Origin: Pectinatus frisingensis
Lineage (GTDB): Bacteria; Bacillota; Negativicutes; Selenomonadales; Selenomonadaceae
Direction of reading: 5' to 3'
DNA length: 64,000 nt
Assembly: GCF_015732285.1 (NCBI RefSeq)
Contig: NZ_WIQU01000014.1
Location: 1 to 64,000, forward strand
The notes below the pieces were generated by a model. That model was not told where the DNA came from. It saw nothing but the letters and a program-made list of their open reading frames with translations, and made no database searches. Positions 18,161 to 28,510 of the stretch are shown here, piece after piece (position 1 is the stretch's first letter; the number at the start of each line of letters is the position of its first letter). A program made the translations under genes and the position numbers.

Positions 18161-18308
18161 AAAAGCGGGATTGTCACACATAAGCATTTTAATTCATAAA
18201 TAATGCTGTCCCATTTTCCTTGTCTATTCCAGGAAAACAAAAAACCCTATGAGGGTAAGCTACATTTTTTATGAGATCGATGTCGTCGGTGTGACAGCCC
18301 CGCTTTTA
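18161..18308 (-). repeat. Dispersed palindromic repeat, copy D
   Basis: This copy lies in reverse orientation in the convergent gap between the Cys protein and glutaredoxin genes. Its terminal arms are extended: AAAAGCGGGATTGTCACAC at one end and GTGTGACAGCCCCGCTTTT at the other. Compared with other copies both arms changed together (GTCGCAC to GTCACAC, and GTGCGAC to GTGTGAC), which keeps pairing. Inner hairpins (CCCTATGAGGG; TTTTCCT…AGGAAAA) are present. T-runs occur at both outer ends in the appropriate orientation. Confidence 0.72.
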
Positions 18309-18327
18309 TTATTTGAGCTGTATTCTC

Positions 18328-18606
18328 TTAACTTAATGCTTTATCAAGTGCTGTTTTTACATATTTTTTTATTTCTTCATAGCTTTGTCCCGGTTGAGCT
18401 TCATATAATTTTTCCCTGCCAATGAATAAAGAAGGCACATAATAATATTCATAACCTTTTATGGCGTCAGGTTCTTCATTTTCCTCATGCCATTGAATAG
18501 GAACAGCTGAATAATCTTCATTTTCCATTATCAATTCTTTAATAGCCTTCTTGGCTTTATGACAATAAGGACAATCTGTCAAGTAAAATGCCGTAATTGT
18601 TTTCAT
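18328..18606 (-). CDS. Glutaredoxin-like thiol oxidoreductase
   Basis: This 92-residue thioredoxin-fold protein has the dithiol active site CPYC at residues 12-15. A cis-Pro motif follows (YYYVPSLFIG). The length and spacing fit glutaredoxins that reduce disulfides or serve as electron donors. It is monocistronic and divergent from the HTH-desulfoferrodoxin gene, with about 210 nt between the starts. That would fit a redox-related neighbourhood, but the link is only positional. Confidence 0.88.
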   Translation of the reverse strand: MKTITAFYLTDCPYCHKAKKAIKELIMENEDYSAVPIQWHEENEEPDAIKGYEYYYVPSLFIGREKLYEAQPGQSYEEIKKYVKTALDKALS

Positions 18607-18818
18607 GTGTAATCCCCCTTTTATGTTAATATGTTAAGCGTACTTTAATTCTCAGGTATTGTCAATTATGTTCATACTGCAAAATACTTTTCCATTGAGC
18701 ATATCGCCTAATCTTTCAATAACTCTCCTGCCGTTGAATACTTTTTGTCTTACTCTACGGAAAGTTTATTGAAAAACAATCGAAAGTTTTATACAATTCA
18801 ATATGGAGGTACTGTTCA

Positions 18819-19403
18819 ATGGAAAATAATAAAATAGGAAATGTAATTCGCATATTGCGGCAAAAAGCAAATATGACACAAAAACAACTTGCAGATAAAA
18901 TGAATATTAGTGATAAGACCGTTTCCAAATGGGAACGCAATCTGGGATGGCCAGATATTTCACTTATAGCTCAACTTTCGAATATTCTTAATGTGGACAC
19001 ACAGAAATTATTGCTTGGTGATATAACTCCAAATGATATTGTAGCTGGTAATATGAAAAATACAAAATATTATATCTGTCCGTCATGCAACAATATTTCA
19101 CTTTGTACTGGTAGGGCAACGGTTTCATGCTGCGGCAAACAATTAAGAGAACAAACTGTTAAAAAGGCTCCGGAAAATGAAAAATTATCAGTACAGTTCA
19201 TAGAGGACGACTGGCATATTACCAGTAATCATCCTATGTTAAAAACACATTATATTTCCTTTGTAGCATTTACTGCAGGGGGCCAAATCAATTTACTCAA
19301 GCAATATCCCGAATGGGACTTAGATGTACGAATTCCCAAAAGAGGTCATGGAATGCTGATATGGTATTGCACTATACATGGCTTATTTTATCAATTGATC
19401 TAA
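18819..19403 (+). CDS. XRE-type DNA-binding domain fused to a desulfoferrodoxin-like domain
   Basis: Residues 5-66 of this 194-residue protein are a Cro/CI helix-turn-helix (MTQKQLADKMNISDKTVSKW). Residues 84-110 match the desulforedoxin centre: C87-x2-C90 and the pair C104-C105 followed by GK. Residues 133-194 match the superoxide reductase iron site: HPM at 138 with H144 (H-x5-H), and C184-x2-H187 in YCTIHGLF. The His usually found in a KHVP motif is replaced (KKAP, residues 115-118). So it may be an iron- or redox-sensing repressor rather than an enzyme. GGAGG precedes the ATG. Ligand matches are seen; sensing is inferred. Confidence 0.8.
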   Translation: MENNKIGNVIRILRQKANMTQKQLADKMNISDKTVSKWERNLGWPDISLIAQLSNILNVDTQKLLLGDITPNDIVAGNMKNTKYYICPSCNNISLCTGRATVSCCGKQLREQTVKKAPENEKLSVQFIEDDWHITSNHPMLKTHYISFVAFTAGGQINLLKQYPEWDLDVRIPKRGHGMLIWYCTIHGLFYQLI

Positions 19404-19558
19404 CAAAATAAACCCACAACTTATTTATTTCCCCGATTTAAACTGTGAGTTTTTACAAACAAATTTTCTCTTCAAATATTTTATATATAATTTCTTACTT
19501 ATAATTGCTGTTACAATTCACATAGATACCTAAAATTCAGCATTGTATAATTAAACTC

Positions 19559-19603
19559 TTGACAAAAATATAACTTCATCCTATCATTTATTAGAACATA
19601 TTC
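19559..19603 (+). promoter_or_regulatory. tetR promoter with candidate operator
   Basis: TTGACA (19559-19564) and TATCAT (19582-19587) are 17 nt apart. Just downstream, GAACATATTC (19594-19603) resembles GAACACGTTC at 20334-20343. A regulator bound there would block its own promoter. Confidence 0.55.
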
Positions 19604-19621
19604 AACAACAGGAGGAAAAAT

Positions 19622-20293
19622 ATGAGAAAACGGCGGCGTTCGGAAGACCATTTAACAGAAGTCCGGCACAAAATCTTAAACAGTGCTAAGGATCTTTTCA
19701 CTCATCAAGGATACAAAAAGACTACTATTCGGCAAATTGTGGAAAAATCCGGCATATTGACCGGAAGTATCTACTATCTTTATAAAAATAAAGAAGATAT
19801 TTTTCAGGCTTTAATTTTATCTTTGACCAAAAATTGTATCAAAAAAATAGATGATGTCTATGCCGAGGAGTCACCTGAATTTCGCTATGCAGCTGTGTGC
19901 GCTGTGGAACTAAAAACTGTAGAAAACGATGCCATTGTCCGGGAATGTTACTTTGCCGGATATTCTTCCCGCATGATATTTGAACAATTGGTAATACAAT
20001 TCACAGATTTAGCAATGGCACTATTTACAGGTACAAAACATGCCTGTTCCAGAGAGGATTACTTTCATAAGACATTGCTTATCAAGGGCGTTATGCGAAG
20101 CTGCGTTGCTGAGTTTTATTTTACACAGCCAATAAATCACCAGATAAGTTGTCATCAGTGTATTGCTTTGGCTCTTTATATTCTCGGTTTTGAACAGTCT
20201 GAGATCACTCATGTAATTAGCAGAATTGAAAATTTAACTGATGAATGGTCACGGATTGGTAATCACTTGCGGGATTATCCAGTTGAAAAATGA
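19622..20293 (+). CDS. TetR-family transcriptional regulator
   Basis: This 223-residue protein has a TetR N-terminal helix-turn-helix (ILNSAKDLFTHQGYKKTTIR, then SGILTGSIYYLYKNKEDIF) and a helical ligand domain with several Cys residues. AGGAGG precedes the ATG. It lies 178 nt upstream of two ABC-2 permease genes in the same direction. Similar inverted repeats lie before both tetR and the permeases. Repression of the export genes is the natural inference; the inducer is unknown. Confidence 0.9.
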   Translation: MRKRRRSEDHLTEVRHKILNSAKDLFTHQGYKKTTIRQIVEKSGILTGSIYYLYKNKEDIFQALILSLTKNCIKKIDDVYAEESPEFRYAAVCAVELKTVENDAIVRECYFAGYSSRMIFEQLVIQFTDLAMALFTGTKHACSREDYFHKTLLIKGVMRSCVAEFYFTQPINHQISCHQCIALALYILGFEQSEITHVISRIENLTDEWSRIGNHLRDYPVEK

Positions 20294-20333
20294 ATTAATC
20301 TGCATATATCAATATTTTTTTATTCATTTTTTT

Positions 20334-20343
20334 GAACACGTTC
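20334..20343. promoter_or_regulatory. Second candidate TetR operator
   Basis: TTGAAC-AC-GTTCAA surrounds the core GAACACGTTC, close to the core GAACATATTC before tetR. It lies about 130 nt before the first permease gene, upstream of a TATAAT at about 20422. Confidence 0.45.
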
Positions 20344-20471
20344 AATGAATTATTAAAATAACTTCAATCCAGCCAAATTAATAACTTATACTGTATTGCT
20401 GCAAATAAACTTTGAGTCAGTATAATATCCGGCTCTATTACAAATACAATTAAGGCTACAGGTGATATTCC

Positions 20472-21623
20472 ATGAATTTTCTTACTGTTTTACGTGATGA
20501 AACAAAATATATTTTTAGCGGCCGTTTTCCTATTGTTCTTATAATTTTCTTTGTACCATTATTGTTCACTATACTTTTCGGTGTCATATATGAAAAAAAC
20601 GTTGTCAATAATATCCCTATGGCTGTATATGATCAGGATCAAAGTAAATTAAGCCGGGCACTCATCCAGGCATACAATGATTCAGAACGATACAATATTA
20701 TTACTTATGTACAATCACAGGAAGATTTAGAAAATCAAATTTTAGAGGGTAAAGTTCTCATTGCCCTTGGTATCCCCAATAATTTTTCAAAACAAGTAAA
20801 ATTGGGACAAAAAGCTAATATATTGTTTATCGTCAATTCGACAAATAATATGTTCGGCAATGCAGCCATAAGTTCCGCCCAAGAAATAAACAGGACTTTT
20901 TCGCTGGCAGTTGGTTCACAAATACTCGAGGCTGGCGGGCTTCTTCCGCAAAATGCCATAAATGCAGTTTACCCAATACATCTTGGAGTACGTATTCTCA
21001 ACAACCCAATTAATGGTTATGGTCCTTTTATGCTGTCGGGTCTTATGCTCAATGGATTTCAAATTGGGCTTATGCTTGCTTTTGCCCCATCCGTTGTTAC
21101 AGAAATACTCCGTCGCCGTTACGGTAGAGAATATTCTTCCCTAGCAATTGCTATAGGAAAATTCATACCATACTGGCTTGCCAGCCTTATATCTTTTGCT
21201 TTATCCCTTTCCGTCATCGTATATTATTTTGATATACCAATGCATGGTAACTGGAGCGAAGCACTCTGTCTGGCCGGAGGATTTTCATTCTTTGTGCTTT
21301 GTGTACTTATGCTATTTTCAGCTTGCTGCCCATCTCGAATTTTATCTCTTCAGGTTCCGATGGTGTACATTATGCCAGGTCTTTTATACAGCGGCCTGTC
21401 TTGGCCGTCATTTGATATGAATGCTGTTGCGGGAACTATTTCCCTGTTTCTTCCCATGTCCTGGGCTGGAGATAATCTGCGTGACATCTTATTAGCAGGA
21501 TATGCTCCCCGCCTGTGGCATGATTGTATGATAATGTTTGTTGATGGATGCATTGCAGCATCATTAGCAACTTTGGTTGTTGCTATCCGCAGACACTATG
21601 AATGGAAAAGGGGGAATAAATAA
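20472..21623 (+). CDS. ABC-2 type transporter permease (YhhJ/DrrB-like)
   Basis: The 383-residue protein has one N-terminal membrane helix, an extracytoplasmic domain of about 140 residues (MAVYDQDQSKLSRALIQAY…) and five or six C-terminal helices. This is the ABC2_membrane_3 layout of drug or polymer exporters. Usually such permeases pair with an ATP-binding subunit and often a membrane-fusion protein. Neither is present here. The gene ends 1 nt before the second permease start, so the two are translationally linked and probably form a heterodimer. Confidence 0.88.
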   Translation: MNFLTVLRDETKYIFSGRFPIVLIIFFVPLLFTILFGVIYEKNVVNNIPMAVYDQDQSKLSRALIQAYNDSERYNIITYVQSQEDLENQILEGKVLIALGIPNNFSKQVKLGQKANILFIVNSTNNMFGNAAISSAQEINRTFSLAVGSQILEAGGLLPQNAINAVYPIHLGVRILNNPINGYGPFMLSGLMLNGFQIGLMLAFAPSVVTEILRRRYGREYSSLAIAIGKFIPYWLASLISFALSLSVIVYYFDIPMHGNWSEALCLAGGFSFFVLCVLMLFSACCPSRILSLQVPMVYIMPGLLYSGLSWPSFDMNAVAGTISLFLPMSWAGDNLRDILLAGYAPRLWHDCMIMFVDGCIAASLATLVVAIRRHYEWKRGNK

Positions 21624-21624
21624 T

Positions 21625-22776
21625 ATGCAGCTCATTATAAGTCTTTTCCAGCGGGAATGGCAACAGTGCATTCATGATATCAGACGTTTCATATTTCTTT
21701 TTGGTGCCGCAGTAGCTTATCTCGTTATATTTGGTCTTTTGTATGTTCCCAACATCATAACACATGTTCCCTGTATTATTTATGATAACGACCAATCTGT
21801 TCTAAGCCGTCAGCTTACTCGAAAATTTGAAGACAGTGACAGTTTTCGCGTAATAAGCTATGCCACCTCAGAAGAAGAAATGCTATCGGCTCTACAGGAA
21901 AAACGAGCTTATGCCGCTATAGAAATTCCTAAAAACTTTTCGCAGAAAATAAAAATTGGTGACTCATCTACGTTGCTTTTTATGGTTAATGGTTCCAATA
22001 TTATTCTAACTAATATTACCAGTTCGGCAGCGCAAAACATTACAACGCATTTTTCTGATCACTTAGCGAGCCAGCAGGCAGCATTGCGCTATTCTTTGGA
22101 TCAACAGGCCGCACTGCAGCGCATTGCTCCCATACAATATAACTTTCGAATTCTCGATAACTCTACGCAAGGTTATACTCTATTCTTTCTTATAGGATTG
22201 GCTCTTGTGGCATTCCAGCAGGGTATATTCTTCAGTGTAGGTGCCTCAACGACTTATGAATACGAGCACCCGGAACTGCGCAGTAAATTCAAAACCGAGC
22301 AATTAATGTTGATAAAATATATATTTTACTGGATTTTATCCATGTTTTCCTATTATCTGGTGGTCTTTCTATGCCACGTATTATGGAATATTCCTATAAA
22401 GGCTCCATTATGGCAAATATCTATACTAGGAGCAGCTTTTTGCTTTTCTGCTATAGCCTTTTGTACATTTTTTGCTTCTTTATTCCGCAAAGAAATGCAG
22501 TTTGTGCGTGGTATTATTATGTATCCTGTCCCAGCGTTTATTTTTTCCGGCTATACTTGGCCTGCTGTATCAATGCCGCCAGTCATGCAGACTCTCGCAG
22601 CTGCATTTCCATTATCATGGTTATCCAATACTGCCCGAGAATTGTTCCTTTCCGGCGGCTCACCACATCTGAGCCAAAGTGTTCTGGCCTTAATAATACT
22701 AGGCATTGTTTGCAGCATACTGGCTTATATTACTTATGATAACGGCTTGAAAGAAACGAGAACATCTGTCAAATAA
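21625..22776 (+). CDS. ABC-2 type transporter permease, second subunit
   Basis: This 383-residue paralogue of the preceding gene has the same topology: an N-terminal helix, an external domain starting VPCIIYDNDQSVLSRQL, and a C-terminal helix bundle with a YTWPAVSMPPVMQ segment. The ATG at 21625 has AAAGGGGG upstream. A frame extending 48 nt into the previous gene is unlikely. No ATPase gene follows; the transcript runs into repeat copy E and the convergent ATP synthase operon. The ATPase must be encoded elsewhere or shared. Confidence 0.88.
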   Translation: MQLIISLFQREWQQCIHDIRRFIFLFGAAVAYLVIFGLLYVPNIITHVPCIIYDNDQSVLSRQLTRKFEDSDSFRVISYATSEEEMLSALQEKRAYAAIEIPKNFSQKIKIGDSSTLLFMVNGSNIILTNITSSAAQNITTHFSDHLASQQAALRYSLDQQAALQRIAPIQYNFRILDNSTQGYTLFFLIGLALVAFQQGIFFSVGASTTYEYEHPELRSKFKTEQLMLIKYIFYWILSMFSYYLVVFLCHVLWNIPIKAPLWQISILGAAFCFSAIAFCTFFASLFRKEMQFVRGIIMYPVPAFIFSGYTWPAVSMPPVMQTLAAAFPLSWLSNTARELFLSGGSPHLSQSVLALIILGIVCSILAYITYDNGLKETRTSVK

Positions 22777-22816
22777 ATTTATTATTTATGAATGCAAAAT
22801 ATGTATTTCATAATAA

Positions 22817-22939
22817 AATAGTTGTTGCACGTAATCATTTTCATCCATAAATATGCAGTATTTCACCCTTTTGTCCGTCTCAGAAGGGTGAGAATCACAT
22901 AATGTTGATGACTTGCAATCTTATGAGATTAATACTATT
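22817..22939 (-). repeat. Dispersed palindromic repeat, copy E
   Basis: This copy is in reverse orientation. Landmarks on the minus strand are AATCTCATAAGATTGC, a CACCCTT…AAGGGTG hairpin with GGACAAA in it, ATACTGCATATTTATGGATG and the terminal arm TACGTGCAAC. The outermost pairing has shrunk to AATAGT/ACTATT. It lies in the convergent gap between the permease pair and atpC. Confidence 0.65.
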
Positions 22940-22970
22940 CATATGGCATTTTTCTTTTTTACTATAAAAT

Positions 22971-23001
22971 AACGGAGTAATACATTGCTGTTTACTCCGT
23001 T
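22971..23001 (-). terminator. ATP synthase operon terminator
   Basis: AACGGAGTAA and TTACTCCGTT form a perfect 10-bp stem with an 11-nt loop, 7 nt after the atpC stop. The minus-strand tract after it (ATTTTATAGTAAAAAAG) is only moderately T-rich. Confidence 0.6.
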
Positions 23002-23007
23002 ACAAAG

Positions 23008-23436
23008 CTAATCTATAGGATTTTTTGTAGCCTTTAACCGTGCTTTTGCACGTTCCAAAGCAGCTTGCGCACGCATTGAATCAATGTTTTTATATTCTTC
23101 CTGAGATTTTTGCAGCGTATCAAGCCGTTCCTTTGCCCTATCATATGCTTTTTTGGCACGATTGACATCGATATTTATTGGCAGTTCAGCTGCAGATGCC
23201 AGGACTGTGATTTTATCAGGCTTCACTTCCATAAATCCACCACAGACAGCAATGAGTTCTTCACTGCTGTCTTCTTTTTTCACACGCATAGCGTGTGGCA
23301 AAATACCTGTCACTAACGGAGCGTGTTTGGGTAAAATACCTAGCTCACCGCCTGTGGAACGAACAATGGCCATTCCAATATTCTCAGAATAAACTTTTTT
23401 ATTAGGAGTAACAATTTCCAAATTAACTGTCGCCAT
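23008..23436 (-). CDS. atpC: ATP synthase F1 epsilon subunit
   Basis: This 142-residue subunit has the N-terminal beta-sandwich (VNLEIVTPNKKVYSENIGMAIVRS; the LGILPKHAPLVT segment is characteristic) and a C-terminal helical hairpin of about 50 residues. It links rotation of the central stalk to F1 and can inhibit ATP hydrolysis through its C-terminal helices. It is the last gene of the operon, 3 nt after atpD. Confidence 0.96.
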   Translation of the reverse strand: MATVNLEIVTPNKKVYSENIGMAIVRSTGGELGILPKHAPLVTGILPHAMRVKKEDSSEELIAVCGGFMEVKPDKITVLASAAELPINIDVNRAKKAYDRAKERLDTLQKSQEEYKNIDSMRAQAALERAKARLKATKNPID

Positions 23437-23439
23437 GGA

Positions 23440-24855
<1,416 letters not shown>

Positions 24856-24867
24856 TTAAAAACCTCC

Positions 24868-25839
24868 TCACTTCAGTGCTTCTGCACCGCCCACAATTTC
24901 GGTGATTTCGCGGGTAATATTGGCCTGACGAACCTTATTATAATATAGATCCAGTCGTGCCATCAAATCCTGAGCATTATCTGTCGCATTGCTCATCGCA
25001 GTCATTCTGCTTGATAACTCACTGGCTGCTGCCTGCAATAATGCGGCATATACCATTGTCACAAAATATTGTGGCAATAAAAAACCTAACACCTCTTCCG
25101 CCGATGGTTCATAAATATATTCAGCCGACGGTTTTTGCATTTCTTCCTTACCGATATTTTCCAATGGCAATAATTTCACAGTTTCCGGCACAGCCGAAAT
25201 CGCCGAGACAAACCGCGTATAGATCATATATACATCTTTGTATTTACCCTCTGTAAACTGCTCCATTACTTCTGATGCAATCTTACGCGCATCATCGTAT
25301 CTAGGCCGTTCACTAAAATCCGTATAACTTTTTACAATATTGTAGCCATGATTCTTAAAATGCTCTGTTGCCTTACGCCCAACACTTATTATATCAAGGC
25401 TGGCCGGATCTACTGTCACAAATTTTTTGTTTACATCAGAGCTTTGTCCTGAAACAAATGTACTACTAACATTGGCTTTATCCGCTTTTTCTTGTTCCAG
25501 CGTAAAATTTTCTGCCTCAGCTGTCCCTGTAACATGAATTTTCGCTTCTTTAAAAACATTACTGGCATAAGCGCCAGCCAGTCCTTTATCGGAAGAAAGT
25601 ATGACAAACAGTGTTCTTCCCATATCATGCACTTCCAGCAGCGGATGTGTGAGCCCATTATTACTAGCAGCTATATCACCAATAACCTGATACATTTTTT
25701 CAGTATAAGGCCTATTGGCTACAGCTGCCATCTGAGCTCTTCGCAATCGCGCCGATGCCACCATCTTCATAGCCTTAGTTATTTGTTCAATACTTTTTAC
25801 ACTTTTCACACGATGGCGGATATCCTGTAAGCTGGCCAA
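24868..25839 (-). CDS. atpG: ATP synthase F1 gamma subunit
   Basis: This 323-residue central-stalk subunit has the conserved N-terminal helix (LQDIRHRVKSVKSIEQITKAMKMVA) and a C-terminal helix (RMTAMSNATDNAQDL). It is about 30-40 residues longer than many bacterial gamma subunits. The extra length lies in the middle region (about residues 95-125, TAEAENFTLEQEKADKANVS), which appears to be an insertion. It rotates within the alpha3beta3 ring. Confidence 0.96.
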   Translation of the reverse strand: MASLQDIRHRVKSVKSIEQITKAMKMVASARLRRAQMAAVANRPYTEKMYQVIGDIAASNNGLTHPLLEVHDMGRTLFVILSSDKGLAGAYASNVFKEAKIHVTGTAEAENFTLEQEKADKANVSSTFVSGQSSDVNKKFVTVDPASLDIISVGRKATEHFKNHGYNIVKSYTDFSERPRYDDARKIASEVMEQFTEGKYKDVYMIYTRFVSAISAVPETVKLLPLENIGKEEMQKPSAEYIYEPSAEEVLGFLLPQYFVTMVYAALLQAAASELSSRMTAMSNATDNAQDLMARLDLYYNKVRQANITREITEIVGGAEALK

Positions 25840-25898
25840 AGGTTAATCACCTCGCCTTTATATCGATTCAATTATTTATCAAAAACATTTCTAATATA

Positions 25899-27407
25899 TC
25901 AAACGGTATATGATGCTTTAAACTCTTCTATAGACTTTTTGATGTTTTCCTCTAAGTTATCATCAAGTTTTTGCTGTTTGTTGATCTGCTCAATCAACTC
26001 AGTATGCGATGAATTAATGAACTTAAGATAATCACGTTGAAATACCGTTACTTTTTCTACTGGGACATCAGTTAAAAATCCACGTACAGCTGTAAAAATA
26101 ACCAATATTTGTTCAGCTACATTCAATGGTGAATACTGCGCCTGCTTCAACGTTTCCACCATGCGGGCGCCACGGTCCAGCTGATCCTTTGTATCTTTAT
26201 CAAGATCAGAACCAAATTGAGCAAATGCCGCCAATTCACGATACTGCGCAAGATCAAGACGCATACGTCCAGCTACTTGTTTCATTGCCTTTATCTGCGC
26301 ACTGCCACCAACACGGGAAACTGAAAGGCCAACGTCTATAGCAGGTCTCACCCCTGAGTAAAACATTTCTGTCTGCAGCATTATCTGTCCATCAGTAATG
26401 GAGATGACATTAGTCGGGATATAACCGGATAAATCACCCGCCAGTGTTTCGATTATTGGCAATGCCGTTATTGAGCCGCCACCCAGCTCATCGGATAATT
26501 TTGCAGCACGTTCCAACAACCTTGAATGTAAATAAAATACATCCCCAGGATAAGCTTCACGCCCTGGTGGTCTGCGCAGCAACAAGCTCATCGCCCGATA
26601 AGCCGCCGCGTGCTTAGACAAATCATCGTATACACATAAAGCATGTTTGCCCTTATACATAAAATACTCGGCCATTGATACCCCAGCATAAGGTGCGATA
26701 TACTGCAAAGGCGCACTGTCAGCTGCGGTCGCTGCAACGACAATACTATATTGCATGGCACCATGATCTTCCAGAGTTTTCACTACACGGGCAACTGTAG
26801 ACGCTTTTTGTCCTATGGCTACATATACGCAAATACAATTTTCACCTTTTTGGTTCAAAATAGTATCCACAGCTATAGCTGTTTTGCCAGTACCACGATC
26901 ACCGATTATAAGTTCCCGCTGGCCGCGGCCAATAGGAACCAATGCATCAATTGCCTTTATACCTGTCTGAAGTGGTTCATGTACAGATTTCCTGTCAGCA
27001 ATCCCCGGAGCCGGGTATTCTACCGGTCGATTTTCATTACTGTTAATAGGTCCCTTACCATCAATAGGCCGGCCAAGAGCATCAACGACACGGCCGATCA
27101 TAGCTTCACCAACAGGTACCTGCATAATTCTGCCCGTACGTTTTACAGTCATGCCTTCTTTAATTTTATATTCGCCGCCAAGTAAAACTGCACCGACACT
27201 ATCCTGGTCCAAATTCAAAACAAGGCCGTAAATATCATTGCCAAAATCAAGAAGTTCGCCTGACATTGCCTTATCCAGACCATGAATGTGAGCTATGCCG
27301 TCACCAATTTCCATGACAGTACCGACATCATCAACATTCAAATCAACATCATAGTTTTTGATCTGATCCTTGATAATGGCTGTTATTTCCTCAGGATTCA
27401 TTTTCAT
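25899..27407 (-). CDS. atpA: ATP synthase F1 alpha subunit
   Basis: This 502-residue non-catalytic nucleotide-binding subunit has Walker [10 protein letters not shown], the [11 protein letters not shown] segment and the [10 protein letters not shown] signature (ATP synthase alpha/beta family). Length and position (delta-alpha-gamma) are standard. Translation could start at Met1 or Met3. It forms the alpha3beta3 hexamer with AtpD. Confidence 0.98.
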   Translation of the reverse strand: MKMNPEEITAIIKDQIKNYDVDLNVDDVGTVMEIGDGIAHIHGLDKAMSGELLDFGNDIYGLVLNLDQDSVGAVLLGGEYKIKEGMTVKRTGRIMQVPVGEAMIGRVVDALGRPIDGKGPINSNENRPVEYPAPGIADRKSVHEPLQTGIKAIDALVPIGRGQRELIIGDRGTGKTAIAVDTILNQKGENCICVYVAIGQKASTVARVVKTLEDHGAMQYSIVVAATAADSAPLQYIAPYAGVSMAEYFMYKGKHALCVYDDLSKHAAAYRAMSLLLRRPPGREAYPGDVFYLHSRLLERAAKLSDELGGGSITALPIIETLAGDLSGYIPTNVISITDGQIMLQTEMFYSGVRPAIDVGLSVSRVGGSAQIKAMKQVAGRMRLDLAQYRELAAFAQFGSDLDKDTKDQLDRGARMVETLKQAQYSPLNVAEQILVIFTAVRGFLTDVPVEKVTVFQRDYLKFINSSHTELIEQINKQQKLDDNLEENIKKSIEEFKASYTV

Positions 27408-27426
27408 AAAAAGTTAGTCACCCCAA

Positions 27427-27969
27427 TCAACAATTTGCCATCAGTTGTTTCTTTATAGATTTGATTTGGCCTACAACGCTGCCGTCAATAAGTCTATCAC
27501 CTATTTTTATAACGATACCGCCGATAAGCGACGGATCAATACGTTCTTTTAACTGTATGTGCTTTTCTGTTACATTTTCCAATTTTTTTGCGAGGGCAGC
27601 CTTTTGGTCATTTGTCAAAGCTACAGCCGTTCTTACATAGGCAAGCTGAATACCTTGTGCTTCATTGGAAAGAGCGTGAAAACTTGTGATAATCTCTGTC
27701 AGCAATGCTATGCGATGTTTATCGACCAACAGCAGCATAAAGTTGACCACTGACTGATCAAAATCATCAGGCAGGATTTTCTTCATAAGTTCTTTTTTAG
27801 CTTGTATAGCAACCTGCGGATTGTCCATAAACGCTTTCAATCCCACACATTCGTTGAACAAGCTTCCAATTTGAGTCAATTGTTCATCACTTTGAGACAG
27901 TTTATTTTCTTCCTGTGCCAGTTCAAACATAGCCGCAGCATATTTCTTTGCCAATAAAATATTTAACAT
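27427..27969 (-). CDS. atpH: ATP synthase F1 delta subunit
   Basis: This 180-residue peripheral-stalk protein joins the b subunits to the top of F1. The N-terminal LAKKYAAAMFELAQEE and the C-terminal IDPSLIGGIVIKIGDRLIDGSV are typical. The gene overlaps the end of atpF by 7 nt (ATGTTAA), indicating translational coupling. Confidence 0.96.
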   Translation of the reverse strand: MLNILLAKKYAAAMFELAQEENKLSQSDEQLTQIGSLFNECVGLKAFMDNPQVAIQAKKELMKKILPDDFDQSVVNFMLLLVDKHRIALLTEIITSFHALSNEAQGIQLAYVRTAVALTNDQKAALAKKLENVTEKHIQLKERIDPSLIGGIVIKIGDRLIDGSVVGQIKSIKKQLMANC

Positions 27970-28466
27970 GATAAGCCACCCAGCTTATCCTTATCGAGCT
28001 TCTCAATGAAATCTCCCACCAATTTTTTATTGGTAGATTCATCGATGTTCACAGCAATTATCTTACTTGCCGCCGCCATGGACAAAGAAACCACTTCACC
28101 TTTGAGCTGCATGGCAGCACGTTCACGATCACGTGCAATATCTTCTTTAGCATTTTTGCGCATTTGTTCAATTTCCTGCTTTGTCTGTGCTATAGAAGCA
28201 TCATGCTCTTCTTGAGCGCGTTTCATAGCTTTATCAACTATACTCTGAGCCGAAACACGTGCATCAGCGAGCTGTTTTTGATATTCTCCTAAAACCTGCT
28301 GGGCTTTCTTTTCGTCATTTTCTGCTGATTCTATTGAATTGGCGATTTTAGCCTGACGATCATGAAGCATTTTCATGATCGGTTTATAAGCAAATTTCTT
28401 AAGCAGGATGACCAGTACAATAAAATTGACGAGTTGCGCCAAAAGCGTTCCATCAATATTAATCAA
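27963..28466 (-). CDS. atpF: ATP synthase Fo b subunit
   Basis: The 167-residue protein has one N-terminal membrane helix (LLAQLVNFIVLVILLKKFAYKP) followed by a long charged helix (residues 30-150). That helix forms the right-handed coiled-coil stator stalk. Only one b-type gene is present, so the stalk is probably a homodimer. Confidence 0.96.
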   Translation of the reverse strand: MINIDGTLLAQLVNFIVLVILLKKFAYKPIMKMLHDRQAKIANSIESAENDEKKAQQVLGEYQKQLADARVSAQSIVDKAMKRAQEEHDASIAQTKQEIEQMRKNAKEDIARDRERAAMQLKGEVVSLSMAAASKIIAVNIDESTNKKLVGDFIEKLDKDKLGGLSC

Positions 28467-28510
28467 TTCACCTGTCCCCCTTTTTCATAAACTCAATCAA
28501 TGTTTAAAAT

